DNA of 64,000 nucleotides from Pezicula radicicola (GCA_003008705.1 PDUO01000116.1:4224-68223), one strand, 5' to 3'. Counted from the first letter of the stretch, positions 34,664 through 45,908 are shown. The notes: generated by a model not told the origin, from the letters alone. A program made the numbers and translations.

Positions 34664-35042
34664 GGGTTTTCATATGACGCTGCACATGATCAGCACGGTC
34701 GTAGGATTTAGAGCATATACTACAAGAGAAGCGACGTTGAGTTTGCAGTTTGGCTCCACCAACTTGAGCCTCCTGACGTCCATGTGTAGAAGCTCCTATC
34801 TGGTGTTGTTGGCTCTGCGCAGTTTGCCTCGGACTCGCATCGCGTAGTCGTCGCTGGTCCTGCGACTCACTGTGGGCCCTTAGAGGCCCAGTCTGATTTG
34901 ATGGTGCTTGAGTAGGCACAGGGCCTTTTCTGAAATTGGGCGCTCCTGCGCCTTGCAATGGGCTCGGAAGGGTTGGGGCCTCGGGCCAAGCTGTTGTCGG
35001 CGCTGGGGGAAGGGTTAGGGTTAGGGTATTGGTGGTGCGCAA
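34664..35042 (-). pseudogene. Upstream C2H2 finger exon without start codon
   Basis: The frame ends FSCSICSKSYDRADHVQRHMKT just before a GTGAGT donor at 34663. In two-finger fungal factors this exon pairs directly with the finger in the next gene entry. Splicing leaves phase 1, but every AG before DSNHRAF gives the wrong phase. The frame contains no ATG upstream of the finger and closes at a TGA. Either a frameshift and a lost start inactivated this exon, or a distant 5' exon was missed. A short TTAGGG-type run (about 35009-35026) encodes TLTLTLP. Confidence 0.45.
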
Positions 35043-35627
35043 CCAGCTGATAATTAGGGTTGCTAGTCACCAACGGAGCGTCGGTTTGGCATAGCCTAGG
35101 GGTGCAGCTAGTACGGTGGAAGTATGAGGGTGGGGGAGGTATTTGTATTCGGGGGGATCAGGTGTAGGGTGCGGAGGCGGGGTTAGAGTGGAAAAAGATG
35201 AGATGATAGACATTAATGATGTTGATAGTAATGATGAACTTGATAGTGTCAATGTATGTCGACTTAAGCTTCAAACGGCTTCGAACTACGATGACCGAGA
35301 AGAAACGGTCAAAGATTAAGAGGCTCCGATTAAATTCAGTGAATCAAGCGAACTCTTATTAATCCGAAGTAGGCCTAATCTACGTTCTACTAAATATTAA
35401 GAGCCTCGCTTGATTTAAGCTCTCCAAACTAAAATACAAAACCCTAATTCACTAAGTCCAAAGTTCTTACGCTACACAAAGTAAACGAAGAAACTAGCTC
35501 ATCTGTCTTTCTATATCTACCCTGCGTCACCCATCTCATCTCCCTCTTTCCTACACCATCTTATTTTTGGCCTTGTGAGTGTCCTAGACTACTCAGCCAC
35601 CCACCTACTACAAACTTCGTCGATAAC
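35043..35627. other. Intergenic, divergent promoter region
   Basis: Between the zinc-finger factor and the F-box gene. No supported gene, RNA or repeat. Confidence 0.5.
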
Positions 35628-36536
35628 ATGGACTGCTCTTGGATTGAGGCTAATTTGAAGTGCATTGTCCTTGTCGACAATGATGAGGCTGTGGTAAATG
35701 TCGATTCCATAGGAGGTATTCCACTTCAGAATGCTGAGGTCCTTGGAGATGAATCGCGTGTAGAAGAGCCTGGCGAAGAAGAGTTCAACGTGGAAGAGTC
35801 GTGTAAAGACGAGGCTGGCGAAGAAGAGTTGCACGAGACCGAGTTGCAAAAGGAGATTGAGCATCCAGGCGAATTCAATCAGGTCGAACGTACTGAAGCT
35901 GTGAATGGGGAGATGAGGCAAGAATCTAGGGGTCCAGATTGCTTCCAGGAAGACGGTGGCCAGCTCTCCAAATCAGAGAGTATCAAGTCTCATCAGCATC
36001 CTCAATTGGTTATTAAACCTATATCTCCGGATTTCCAAGACGCGCCTTTTGATATGGACCCTCTGGTAGCACGGGCATACCATAATCTAGCCAAAAGTTG
36101 GCTGCTACAATTCCCAACCGACATCCTCCTACTCATTATGGAGCAGCTAGAAGATTCCGACCTCCTCCGTCTAAGAAGAACATGCCGAATATTTATGATC
36201 CTCTTCGGTTTTAAAGCCTTCCAAAATCATCATGATCCTCGCCTTTATGGTCCGGGGCGGCATGGGGTGTGGCAAACCCCGTTGAGAGTTGACGACGAGG
36301 TATGTAGTTGCCCACCAGACGAGTTACTTAAAGAGATGTATTGCTTGACTTGCTTTACGGCGCGCCAGAGGAGATTTGCTGGAGGACCGACTCCTGAACA
36401 GGATTTTATCCACTGCGGAGGCTGCGGGAACGACCACCAGGCGCAGGTTTTTTCTGCCACTCAGAGCCAAATGCCACCTCAAGAGAGAATTTGTATCGGT
36501 CGTGAGGGACGTTTCAATTTATGTGAGCACGTATGA
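35628..36536 (+). CDS. F-box protein with acidic N-terminus, probably 3'-truncated
   Basis: A 302-aa frame from ATG 35628. Residues 40-85 are very acidic and contain two imperfect copies of a unit built on (P/A)GEEE. The F-box lies at about residues 158-195 (LLQFPTDILLLIMEQLEDSD LLRLRRTCR, written here in two parts), so the protein should bind Skp1 and recruit substrates to an SCF ubiquitin ligase. C-terminal Cys pairs (CSC, CLTC, CGGC, CIG..LC) suggest a zinc-ribbon-like fold seen in related fungal F-box proteins. The frame ends at GRFNLCEHV, where homologues usually continue. The following bases belong to a P450 fragment on the other strand. Confidence 0.7.
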   Translation: MDCSWIEANLKCIVLVDNDEAVVNVDSIGGIPLQNAEVLGDESRVEEPGEEEFNVEESCKDEAGEEELHETELQKEIEHPGEFNQVERTEAVNGEMRQESRGPDCFQEDGGQLSKSESIKSHQHPQLVIKPISPDFQDAPFDMDPLVARAYHNLAKSWLLQFPTDILLLIMEQLEDSDLLRLRRTCRIFMILFGFKAFQNHHDPRLYGPGRHGVWQTPLRVDDEVCSCPPDELLKEMYCLTCFTARQRRFAGGPTPEQDFIHCGGCGNDHQAQVFSATQSQMPPQERICIGREGRFNLCEHV

Positions 36537-37124
36537 AGAGAAGGTCAATGTAACCCCGAATCAGCGGCTCTTGCTTGGCCATCCCCGCCGCAGAGAAGCC
36601 ATAGGCAAGTATTCGACGCATTCGGCTGTGATTTTCAGTATCCGCCAGAATGATGCTGTGGTTAATGTTCCCAAAGGAGGCAGGGTCCTTGAGGTGCTCC
36701 TGCTGGCCTGCCTGACGGTGGCCGAACAACTCCTTCCATGCCGTGTGATTGAGAAACGAGACCGACGTGGGGCCTGTACGAACCGCATCGCCGTACTTCT
36801 GATGGAGCGCGAGGATTTTCTTATGAGGAATGCCGCAACAGTGCATAAGGGCTAGAGGGAGTGGCGAAATTGCCCATAGTTTGGGACCCGGAATGCTTCG
36901 AAGAGGACTGAAGAAGAGGTTGTATATTATGGTCCACAGAAAGTAACCAATTGTCTGCCAAAGAAAGGTCAGCTTTTTATCACCATTGGGGGTGCTTGGG
37001 AGTAGCTCAGGGGTCGCTGTTCTTGTTCAGTCAGCAGGGGGTTTCTAACCAAATAGACGACCAATGTCGGTAGCCGCAGCGACACAGCAGGCCCATCACT
37101 AACAAGATCAACTTGAGGGGCCAT
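36514..37124 (-). pseudogene. Cytochrome P450, N-terminal fragment
   Basis: Two exons (37124-37050 and 36954-36514) with a 95-bp intron. They give a membrane anchor (TIGYFLWTIIYNLFFSPL), the proline-rich hinge RSIPGPKLWAIS and early helices (HQKYGDAVRTGPTSVSFLNH, NHSRMRRILAYGFSAAGM). The C-helix region HSRMRRIL is typical of fungal P450s. The frame stops after GYIDLLFIRAHIN, about 170 residues in. The oxygen-binding, ExxR and haem-Cys regions are all absent. It ends exactly where the F-box gene ends on the opposite strand, indicating a rearrangement junction. Confidence 0.8.
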
Positions 37125-39142
37125 GGTTGAGGTAGTCTCCAGAAAGTAAGTGACCTGGAATTTCTCAGAGACAGAGAGGACCAACTTTCGTCTTTATGGG
37201 AAAGGACGAGCTCTCCAAGATCTGGAAACTACCTTGAATACTCCATAGGACCCTGCAGACGATTGCCGAGCTGGGGAAGTCCCCAAAATGTCCGTACGGC
37301 CTCGGTGTGCGTAAAATATCCGAAGTACGATTCTGTAAAACTTCGGAGTAATTGTGTCTCCCTCGACCTATGGAATAGTGGACCTGCAGGTATTCAGACC
37401 CACTGCTGTCTGTAGTTGTCGGACTCTCGCTTTTAAGCGAGAGTCCGAAACCAATGGCTGTCTCGTCGTTTTAATCAAGAATAACTAATTGCATAAGTAA
37501 GTGATACTCGTTGGCGACTACGCAATGTTTTCCTGAACATTTCTTTTGATTTAATTTTCTTATCCTTCTTAGAAGGAGGTACGACTGAAAAGAAGACTGT
37601 TTCTTTTTCTTTGATTTTGTTTCCTGGGGGGGAGGGCATTGTTGCTAGCAAATAAACTTTATTGGCGTGAAACTTAGCACAATCTTGGTAGTCGTTTTTT
37701 CCTATTTCAGGTCTATAAACGAGGCCATTTCATGCAGAAATACAAGCAATCTTGGCTAAGGCAACACTACCTTAGGCTCTGAAATCGAATTGTATAGTAA
37801 TCGGCCCATACTAAAGTCTACTCCAGGGGCTCGAATAAAGCGCCAAATAGAGTCAATAATAGAGAAGGCCACTCACTCTAGGAGAAGTACTCTACGAGAA
37901 TAACTACAATAGACTCTAAGCGATTGAAACTCATTTAGTGTCGTGCTTTTGTTGACTTATTCCACGAAGATATTAATTCTACAGGAGCCACAAGCGGAGA
38001 TAAGTAGACTAGCGTTTTCTTTTTATAGAAACAGCTCTAGTTTCGAGTTCTATAAGTACTAATAAAGGAGTCCGAGTTTACTAAATAGGATTAGAAATCT
38101 ATTTTGGCTAAGTTCAGAAAGGCATACTATGTATGTTGTTAAGATCTGATATAACGTTAAGTCAAAATATTTGGGCGCTCAAAAGACTCTAGTTTTCCCG
38201 CCTGTAAGTGGTAGCTAAACATGACGCCGCTTCTGAGATATACCACATTACCTTTATATCTCGGTAGAATAAAGTAAAAACTCCTAGAATTCTCTTTCTC
38301 TTAATTTTCATCCTCTGTTCTAATTTTTAAGCTTCCTAATAAAGACAAGTTCCAACTTAAAGTACCTACTAGGACTAGATAAATTCCGTTTTATAGCTTC
38401 TAATCAGCTTATAGGGAGAGTGCACGAATTTCTTGATATTTTTTAGGATCCGTAATTGTTGTGGTACAGAATATGGTTGAGTTTATGCTATCGAATGTTG
38501 TATACAGAACCTAGGATTCTGTTCGCCTCCGTGTTAGTTAACTAAACCCTCTGTTCCAGAAGAACCAAGGCGTTTTTTGATCAATAGAGAAATCAGAACG
38601 CCGCAAAGTAAGAATCAAACACAGGTTGGAAAAACCCGTGGAACATTGCAAAACAGGAAAAATTATTCCTTTGTAGACTCTCAATGTTGGGACGCCAACG
38701 AATCACTCCTCATATTTTGTCATTTTGCTATAGGGAAGTTCACCTAGCTATACCATTGCCCTGGTATTCACGAGAGGTAAGAAGGAGTTTTGGATTTCGT
38801 CGATCAACAGCCATGAGTGCCCACCTGTTGGGATTGCGATTTCGGCGAGCTTCGTACGTTCGAGCTTAGTCTGCTCGTGTGGCCTAGGCGTAACATTTCG
38901 TGCTTTCTCGATTTGGTAATCTCAGCCTCGCCTCATCCTCCACTCAGGTTGCTCCTATCCCAATGAAACAGATGTTGCTGCTGCCTTGCAGCCTCGTCGA
39001 AATAACGAGAGTTCACAAGAAGCGGGTGTGGGAAATTCTGTTATCTTTTTTCTTGCATGTTAAGAATGGCATACCGAAAACTATCTTATATCCTCGGCTT
39101 TTCAAGTTCAACTTGCGTCGACACCTCTCGCGTACTACGTAC
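37125..39142. other. Long intergenic stretch
   Basis: About 2 kb without a supported gene. It holds the hairpin at 37419-37448 and otherwise ordinary or mildly AT-rich sequence. The last part (38900-39142) is open in the frame of the caspase-like gene but lacks ATG and has unnatural composition. Confidence 0.5.
37419..37448. repeat. 14-bp perfect hairpin
   Basis: TCGGACTCTCGCTT and AAGCGAGAGTCCGA form a perfect stem with a 2-base loop (TT). Followed by A-rich sequence, it could be a transcription-stop-like structure for the P450 promoter side or a transposon terminus. No partner copy is seen in the window. Confidence 0.65.
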
Positions 39143-40975
39143 ATGGCCAAGGAAAGCTCGCAACCGTCTCATTGGGCTGTACTTGTCGGAGTGGGGGTGA
39201 CTATTGAGAGATCTAGCCAAGGCTGCCAGGACACAGTACAGGACCGATCACTAAAGGGAGCAGTCCAAGATGTCATCGCGATCAATGAGTATCTCAGGGG
39301 GAGCATGTCTACAATAGACATCACCATACTCACAACAACCAAGGCATCAGACGATGTTAATATTAGGGCAAAAGAGGCGGCAGAACTACTACCAACGGTT
39401 GATAACTTGTCCTCAAGCTTCAGGAGAATCATCAATCTGGCCAAACCAGGAAACAGTGTCTACATTCACTACTCTGGCCACGGAACTCATCGCCCCGCAG
39501 ATGGCGCACTCGCTCTGACACTCATACACCCCCACAGCTTCGAAGCCAGGTATCTCTACGGAACGGAGCTGCGAGGTGCTATTGACTGCATGTTGAGGGA
39601 AAAGCTGACTGTAACACTTGTACTTGACTGCTGTTTTTCGGGGAGTGTTCTGCGCACCGATGGGGCTCACGGAAGCATTCGATACATCAAATACGACAAA
39701 GACATTGACGAGCGGTCTATGCATAAAGGCCTATTCGTTGAAAACTCTGAGAAGAGGATTCGTGGCGCAGAAATCAAAGTCCCCACACTTCTGGACCCGA
39801 ATGGATACACAGTTATTACTGCATGCGGCCATAAAGAAGTTGCGTTCGAGCTCAACCAAGCTGGAGTTCGAATGGGAGCTCTCAGCTACTTCCTAGTAGA
39901 TTCACTCACGGCACTCAGGAAACGGGAAGGTTATGTCTCAAACCAGACACTCCACCAACACTTACGAGCGTCTTTTCATGCACGCCATCCCCAACAAACC
40001 CCCATGTTATATGGAAAGGAGGGTTTCTCTTTTTTTGGAGACTTTACTGCTGATTCAAACCCTACTATTATCTCCGCACACTGAAATTTTGATGACGGCT
40101 GTCTTATCCTTAACGCTGGACTGGCCCATGGCGTTCACCAGGCTGACGAGTATGCCCTGTATCCATTCGACACACCAGAAAACCCTGGAGTCATGGCCAG
40201 TCAGCTAGCTATCAAGGCGAAAGTCGACATGGTCAATTGTGTGACTTCCAAGCTGGTCACTATTGATCTGCAGGACAGAGAGAAAATTTCAAGGGGATCA
40301 GCTTGGAAGGGAATCTTGCAGATGTCTTTGTCCCCCCGAAAGACACAGATACACTTACTTCCAGGGGTGCCAGAGAGGGATCAACTTGTGCAGGCGACAA
40401 AAACACACCAATTCTTGATTTTTTCTAGAGGATCAGAGGAATTAGAAACGCAAGCTCCCATTTTTCAGGTTGATGTTAACACTGAGCATGTATACGAAGT
40501 CCAAGATGCCACATCCAAGCAACTTTTAAACCTGCCCTCAATACCCTGCATTCCGGACGGGAACCACATCGCATTGCTGAATATGCTTGGGCACATCGCA
40601 AAGTTTAAATGCTTTGAAGGAGTTGAGGACTGCATGTCGAGCGGAGCATTTAATAAGTCATTCAAGCTATACTGTAATGATACACCTGGAGAAGATGGCT
40701 TTTACGAAGTTGAACATGGAGGGAGCATTACTTTGAAGTTCGAAAACCTGTCGAGTCGTACCTTGTACCTGGCCGTCTTCATATTTACTCAACTCTGGGA
40801 TATCACCAACCTGGTGTCCGACAAAGGATAAGGTGCTTACCTGACGATTTTCCCCAAAGGAGATACCAAAACTAAACCAGTTGAATTGCAAGTGGACATG
40901 ACAGTTTCGCCCGACCTCCAACACACAGGCCAACTTCAGACCGATGACATAGTGAAGGTCTTCATTACGAGCTAG
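39143..40975 (+). pseudogene. Caspase-like (peptidase C14) protein with in-frame stops
   Basis: ATG 39143 opens a 313-codon frame (to TGA 40082-40084) containing a complete caspase-like p20 fold. It has HWAVLVGVGV, the catalytic His113 in YIHYSGHGTH and Cys164 in TLVLDCCFSGS. The reading frame then continues unchanged as NFDDGCLILNAGLAHGVHQA and on to SSRTLYLAVFIFTQLWDITN, the usual C-terminal extension of this fungal family. TAA at 40829-40831 and TAG at 40973-40975 interrupt it further. There is no frameshift, only stops. The first could have arisen from an Arg codon (CGA to TGA). The caspase domain alone could still be made; the full-length protein cannot. Confidence 0.8.
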
Positions 40976-41278
40976 TCATGTCTATTACCGGGTGTAATTC
41001 TGCCTCGACTTGGTGTCGCTAGTCAGCGAGGTGAATCTGATCAACTGGCGACACTTGTCTAGTGGCTAAATAGTGGCATGACTAGAACAAGGGCTGATGA
41101 GCGATGTGAATGGACGACTCGCAATTATTTTATACGAACATCTATCAAATCAGCCAGTGGTCGGAGCAAGACGATGTCATGTTAATTATGGAGTACTGGC
41201 TGCGGGACTATGCTATGGAAAAGGAATGATGAAGCATCTTCGGAGGAAGATGATTTAGCCCTTGACTATTAGGACGCG
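40976..41278. other. Intergenic tail of the caspase-like gene
   Basis: The first 80 bases still read in the caspase-like frame (SCLLPGVILPRLGV) up to a stop near 41060. The remainder holds nothing I can support. Confidence 0.4.
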
Positions 41279-41643
41279 TTAGCTCCTGGCTGCAAACGGG
41301 TTGTACAAGACCAAATCCCCTTCCTCATATGTCTCGCCATTATTCAAAGTTTTTCCATCGTCATCGCATAGGGTGTATTTGCCATCATTTGTCGTCTCAA
41401 TCCTGTACGGTCCCTCTCGAGTCCCCGAAGAACACAGGTATACCTTGTCGTCAGGCATGAACTTGTACTTGTCTTTCCTATAATCGTCAACACCAACACG
41501 TTTACCATCCGGGGTGAGGACAAAAACTGGATCGATGGTGCTGTGAAGGAGAGGGTTAAAATTGATTTGACACAAGGCTGGAGGCTGCTTTACTTATTGT
41601 TGGAATGATTTTTTTGCGGATTGCCTTGCGTTTCGCTTGCCAT
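41279..41643 (-). CDS. Small 103-aa protein, beta-rich SH3/KOW-like fold likely
   Basis: Two exons (41643-41594 and 41540-41279) with a 53-bp intron close in frame: MASETQGNPQKNHSNN then NTIDPVFVLTPDGKRVG. The body alternates short strands and turns (DDKVYLCSSG, GPYRIETTNDGKYTLCDDDG) and ends EEGDLVLYNPFAARS. This resembles small SH3- or KOW-like beta barrels in fungal proteins. No signal peptide or membrane segment is seen, so it should be cytosolic or nuclear. I do not recognise a named family. It lies between the caspase-like and DUF6594 genes. Confidence 0.6.
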
Positions 41644-42176
41644 TCTTTTGAATAACAGTTTCTCCTTGCGTTTCGAATCATGCTCCCAGGAAAGACTGGA
41701 AAGCAGGTGTCCTTATAGGACATGTGACAGTTGAAACTCCGGCGCATAAAACTTTAGTTATTGGGTAAATCTACTCACGTCAGGGAGCAAATCCAGGAGC
41801 TCACCAAAACCAGTTTTCAAATGGGTTCCCAAATTCTACTGGTATCCTCTGCAGGTAAACGCCCGGAACGGGTTCCCCAGCCAATGCTTATGTGGCACGT
41901 CGCCTCGCGTGTGCAACTTGCATATGCGTGTCGCCCGGATAGTGTGTTGTAGCTGTTGCCAGGCTCTCTCACATGCATCAATGAACATTTTAGGGCAAGC
42001 GGTGCGTCACTGCGCTAATTTTTTATTGGCCACAAGAAGATGGCATCAGGAAGGTGAGAGATGCCTAACGAGGCTTCTTTCTAATTAGTTGGGAGGTAAT
42101 TAAGTAAACACCTGGATTTCTTTGCGATAACTGCTCCTTAATCTGCTTTTCCGTTGTCTCTTCTGGAAAAACCACC
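41644..42176. other. Divergent promoter region
   Basis: Between the small protein and the DUF6594 gene. I see no open frame or repeat that can be supported. Confidence 0.5.
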
Positions 42177-43379
42177 ATGGCAGGTTCGAATGCGCTGATT
42201 GATATTGAGCGCGGTATTAACAATGATTCAAATACCATTCCATGCCTAAGTTATACAGGTGCCCTGGGGCAATACATCTCATCCCTAGTTCTATGCTGTA
42301 AATCTCGATTCGGCGCCCAAATCCACGACAAGAAGGTTGACACCAAAAAAAAAGCCTACATCCAGAGTACGTGCCCCGCACAATACTTTAATTACAAAAA
42401 GGGGGTACTAATAAGACATAGTTGAAGACTACCACAACGGCTATCCTCGATTCGCAGCATTGATGGCAGCACATGATTCATTTGCTATCTTCAGACGCTT
42501 CTCTGTCCTTCGCACGCGGCTACTTTTACTTGCGCAAGACAAAATAACAGTTCTGGAAGATAAGCTTAACAAGATTGACCAAGAGGAGTTCTTTCCCTTG
42601 TTTTTAGCTTCCAGCCGGAAAGATAGGAATGCCGACCGCGAGGCTGTGATTTCTGAAATCCAAACAAGTTTGGCTGCTTATGGTTAGTTGAGCAACTCTA
42701 CTGTCTACGCTACAGTCTAGTATGACTAATATATGTGGTAGACCAACTGATAGAAAGATGTCGGCAGATGAATAGCTGTGAAAGTGCTCCTTCTCGACAT
42801 GTGTCCAGTCTTCAAAATTGGCTTAGGGGAAATACCTGTATTTCCAGTAACGAAACAGCATTCTTGAACTGTGGAGAGGACCTAATGGCATTGGCTTGGC
42901 AAGAAGATGGAGCTATTTCCTGGTTAGGTAACATTATTCCCGAGAATGTTGTGCGTCTCAATAAGGTACGGTACCCCCATTTTCGTCCGTGAGTGCATAT
43001 CAAGAGCAAAAAATAATAATTTAGTAGCTTTCTAATGGTAAAATATCGACAAATCCTCGTTTCCATGTCTTCCCTCGATCATGGACCACTCAAGCAGCAC
43101 GTATGGTCTTGGCCCTGCTTATTATCTTTCTTCTCTTGGCTCCAGCCATTTTTTGTAATGCCATTGTTAGCTTGACTGCTAGGTTGGTAATCGTGGTCAT
43201 TGCTACCAGTATATTTGTCACGTCGGTCTCTCTGCTCACGAAAGCTAAGACGGTTGACTTGGCTGTCGCAGGGGCAACGTAAGTCCACTTATCACAATTA
43301 TGATCATTTGTTGACTGATAAGATTAGGTATACGACTGTCCTTATTGTATTTATCTCTGGACTAAATGTTTTAAAGTGA
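42177..43379 (+). CDS. DUF6594-type membrane protein
   Basis: Five exons (42177-42366, 42422-42682, 42742-42965, 43028-43278, 43328-43379) join to 325 aa. Introns are 55, 59, 62 and 49 bp. The core begins GYPRFAALMAAHDSFAIFRR, followed by a coiled segment (LLLLAQDKITVLEDKLNKID) and SSLQNWLRGNTCIS. This is the layout of fungal DUF6594 proteins. Three hydrophobic helices close the protein (ARMVLALLIIFLLLAPAIFC, LVIVVIATSIFVTSVSLL, YTTVLIVFISGLNVL). Such proteins often sit beside HET and NLR-like genes; their function is unknown. No damage is seen. Confidence 0.85.
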
Positions 43380-43693
43380 ATCTGCTCGAATTGGAACTCC
43401 AAAGGATTGTACTACCAAGTTGCGACTAAGTTGTTGAAATTGAAAAATTTCCCTTTATGTTTACAATAGTAGCGAATCGTTTAATGATCTTCCATCCCTA
43501 GTCGATTTTGACTATTGATATACAGCGATAATAACGTGGATAAATAAGTTTCCCAACCAGTTCTTGATTTAAGATAGGTCTTGTTTAGGAATGAAAGGTG
43601 CATTAGTACTCTCTAGCCCTTAATGCTAATTAGTTATACTAGACTCATGACTGCCAAATGCGGCTAACGGAATGGCCAAATCCGATTCATATC
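43380..43693. other. Intergenic, nothing recognised
   Basis: Convergent 3' ends of the DUF6594 and CHAT genes. No feature supported. Confidence 0.5.
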
Positions 43694-45135
43694 CTAAGCA
43701 CCAGAATGAATGTATGATGCCCACTTCCATGGCTCTGAATATCTCTTCCTCAAATCCAGAACAGACTCCCTAAGTGCTTCCGCAACTTCGCGGTTCCCAA
43801 GCCCTGACCCGCCTTTGTGGATAAGATTCTTGTAAAATGAACTCGCAACAGACACAGACACTTCGTCATCCACCGGCCAGATGGAGCCAATAACATGCGC
43901 AAACCCCGCAAGCTGGAAAGCACTAGAAATATGTAAGCCTTCATCCGCAAGTTCTGATCCTCGGGTCTCGGCCGTCGAGCAGGATGATAAGAAAGATATC
44001 CATGCGAAATGACTCCCCATTACTCCCAGTATCTTTGACACACTAAGCTTGTCGATTTCAACACCGCGCTCGCCAGTCCTTTGTAGCGTCAGGTGGCTTT
44101 GAGTGGGAATTCTAATATTAGAGGAGCCGTGGCATGCAAAATGCATAATATCGGAATCGACGATACTTTGCAAGACAAGCCGGACATCGGGTTGCTTCAA
44201 CACCCTGCAATTGAAACTCTTGGCGCACGTATTTTTGATAGCATCGCTTCTCTTGAGTCACTCCGGGGAGGTCGACATGTCCTGGTGTTTTAGCCATGGC
44301 GACAACTGTCACTGTCTGGTTTTCAGGAGCAGACTGTTGGTATTCCCGAGACCGCTGTCTTGAATGCAGGAGAGTCTTTATCGAGGGTGCGTAAGAAGGA
44401 ATCAGCTGACTAAGAGCGTCTTCCCCATCTTGAAAGCCAGCTGCCGCATGAAACGGGAAATCGGTTGCAACACCAGATCCTATCCACCAAATCCGAGGAA
44501 GCGCGCCAGTAGCAGATATCATCCCAGATGCTTTCAGTGCATCCAAGACTACCTTCACACAAGTATGCCAGAGCCATGCGAGAGAGGCTTCATTTTTCGT
44601 AGATCTGTGCGAAGAATCTGACTTGATTTTGAGTTTTCCCTCGTGCTTGGCAGAATCCTGGTGAGAACCAAAGTCTCTGATACTGGCGAAGAGGAAATCC
44701 GGGATGCCATGGGTCTCGATATCCGGAAGAGCAATGGCATGCACCCGTGAGGTGGAAATTAAGATAGCATTACTGTTGATATCTGTAACATTCACTACCA
44801 CAATAGGGCCTTCATCGGCACAATTTTTCATCTGGTCCACGGGAAGTTCTCTGAGAAAGTCTTTATTGCCTTTGGTATGCCGAATTCTTTCCAAGCATTC
44901 CTCCATATCTCGGGCTGCCGATCTTCTGTCTCTCATCTGGGAGTCGTTTATTTTTGGTTCTGGATCCTCTGGTGAAAGATTGAGCCGTCTTCTTATGCTC
45001 TCATACTCTGTCGCCAAGTCAGCGCCACTTTCCCCACTTTCCCTTAGTACCTTCAGGTCGTCACGACTGTCTATCATATATCCAATCAGGAGCGCTTTAC
45101 CGAACTCGAGCTTGCGTAAGGCAACACTACCACTG
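43694..45135 (-). pseudogene. CHAT-domain (caspase-like) protein, frameshifted and N-terminally cut
   Basis: The minus strand reads VALRKLEFGKALLIGYMIDS then DLATEYESIRRRLNLSPE, then the CHAT protease domain. The domain has IPDFLFASIRDF, LPRIWWIGSGVATDFPFHAA, the catalytic His in DIMHFACHGSS and Cys in ISFLSSCSTAETR, and ends GSIWPVDDEVSVSVASSFYK and KWASYIHSGA. One extra base near 44241-44250 (between GVTQEK and DAIKN) shifts the frame, so the His/Cys half is read separately. The TPR array usual in fungal CHAT proteins is missing; upstream sequence belongs to a phosphotransferase fragment. CHAT proteases act in regulated cell death in other systems; here the gene is broken. Confidence 0.8.
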
Positions 45136-45162
45136 AAATCAAATAATATGGGTAATTTTGAA

Positions 45163-45520
45163 CTAACGGAAGGCTAACAATTCTCCCTTAATGAACTTAA
45201 CGATGCTCCAAGCATAGCCAAGCGCATTGTCTGGAGAAGGATCATAGGCTATCGTCTCAACAACTGGGATGGTCGTCTGTTGTTGGATAAAGGCAATTGT
45301 AGCAGCCTCGCTAGCGTTCTTAAAGAAGGTATCGAAATGAGAACTTGCGCGGAAGAGATAGAGAGGTTCTGTTGCAGACAATATAGTGTATGCTTTGTTG
45401 TATCCACCTCGAGTGAAGTAATTGATGCGAAGATCATTGATGTCTGGGAAAATGGCAGAAGCAATGGTGTGGATAACTGTAATGTTAGGTTCGCTTGGTC
45501 AGCCTGCGTCGCTTGCGCCC
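45163..45520 (-). pseudogene. Aminoglycoside-phosphotransferase-like (APH) N-terminal fragment
   Basis: A minus-strand frame reads INDLRINYFTRGGYNKAYTI, LYLFRASSHFDTFFKNASEA and TTIPVVETIAYDPSPDNALG, ending YAWSIVKFIKGELLAF. This is the N-lobe of fungal APH-family kinases (glycine-rich loop, then IPVPxVIAYD and the hinge G-Y-x-W). The C-lobe with its catalytic Asp is absent. The sequence ends about 30 bp from the CHAT fragment on the same strand, as if the two genes had been fused by deletion. Confidence 0.65.
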
Positions 45521-45854
45521 GATGACACTTTGGCACAACCAGGAGTTGAATATCTTCGTGGCTTTTGTGTACAAGGCATGTAGGGAATGATTTCGTTGAT
45601 AGACAAAGGTAATAGTGACGGTAGAGGATGATTCTGCGCCTAAATATGATTAGTGTTTGTTTTTGTGGTGCACAACGTACGACTTGTTGTTACCTGTATC
45701 ATGGCACTAGAGCACGTAACTGAGGGGTCGTCTCTAGCCTTGTTTCACGTGACTAAAACTGTCCACTCCCTATCGCCTGTAGAACAAAAAGCCAGAGTAG
45801 CACAGCTCCTAGTACTCCGATTAATAGTAGTGAAATCCGGCGTAGTCCAATTTG

Positions 45855-45908
45855 GAGTACTACAAGCACGAGTACTACAACTTAGGGTACTACAACTTAG
45901 GGTACTAC
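45855..45908. repeat. Short tandem repeat, 15-16 bp unit
   Basis: The unit (G)GTACTACAACTTAG occurs about three and a half times (GAGTACTACAAGCAC, GAGTACTACAACTTAG, GGTACTACAACTTAG, GGTACTAC). It lies at the 3' edge of a decayed frame. Confidence 0.6.

Noticed and set aside
35009..35026. TTAGGG-like telomeric repeat
   Set aside because: Only about two and a half units, lying inside an open frame (TLTLTLP); too short to claim an interstitial telomere.
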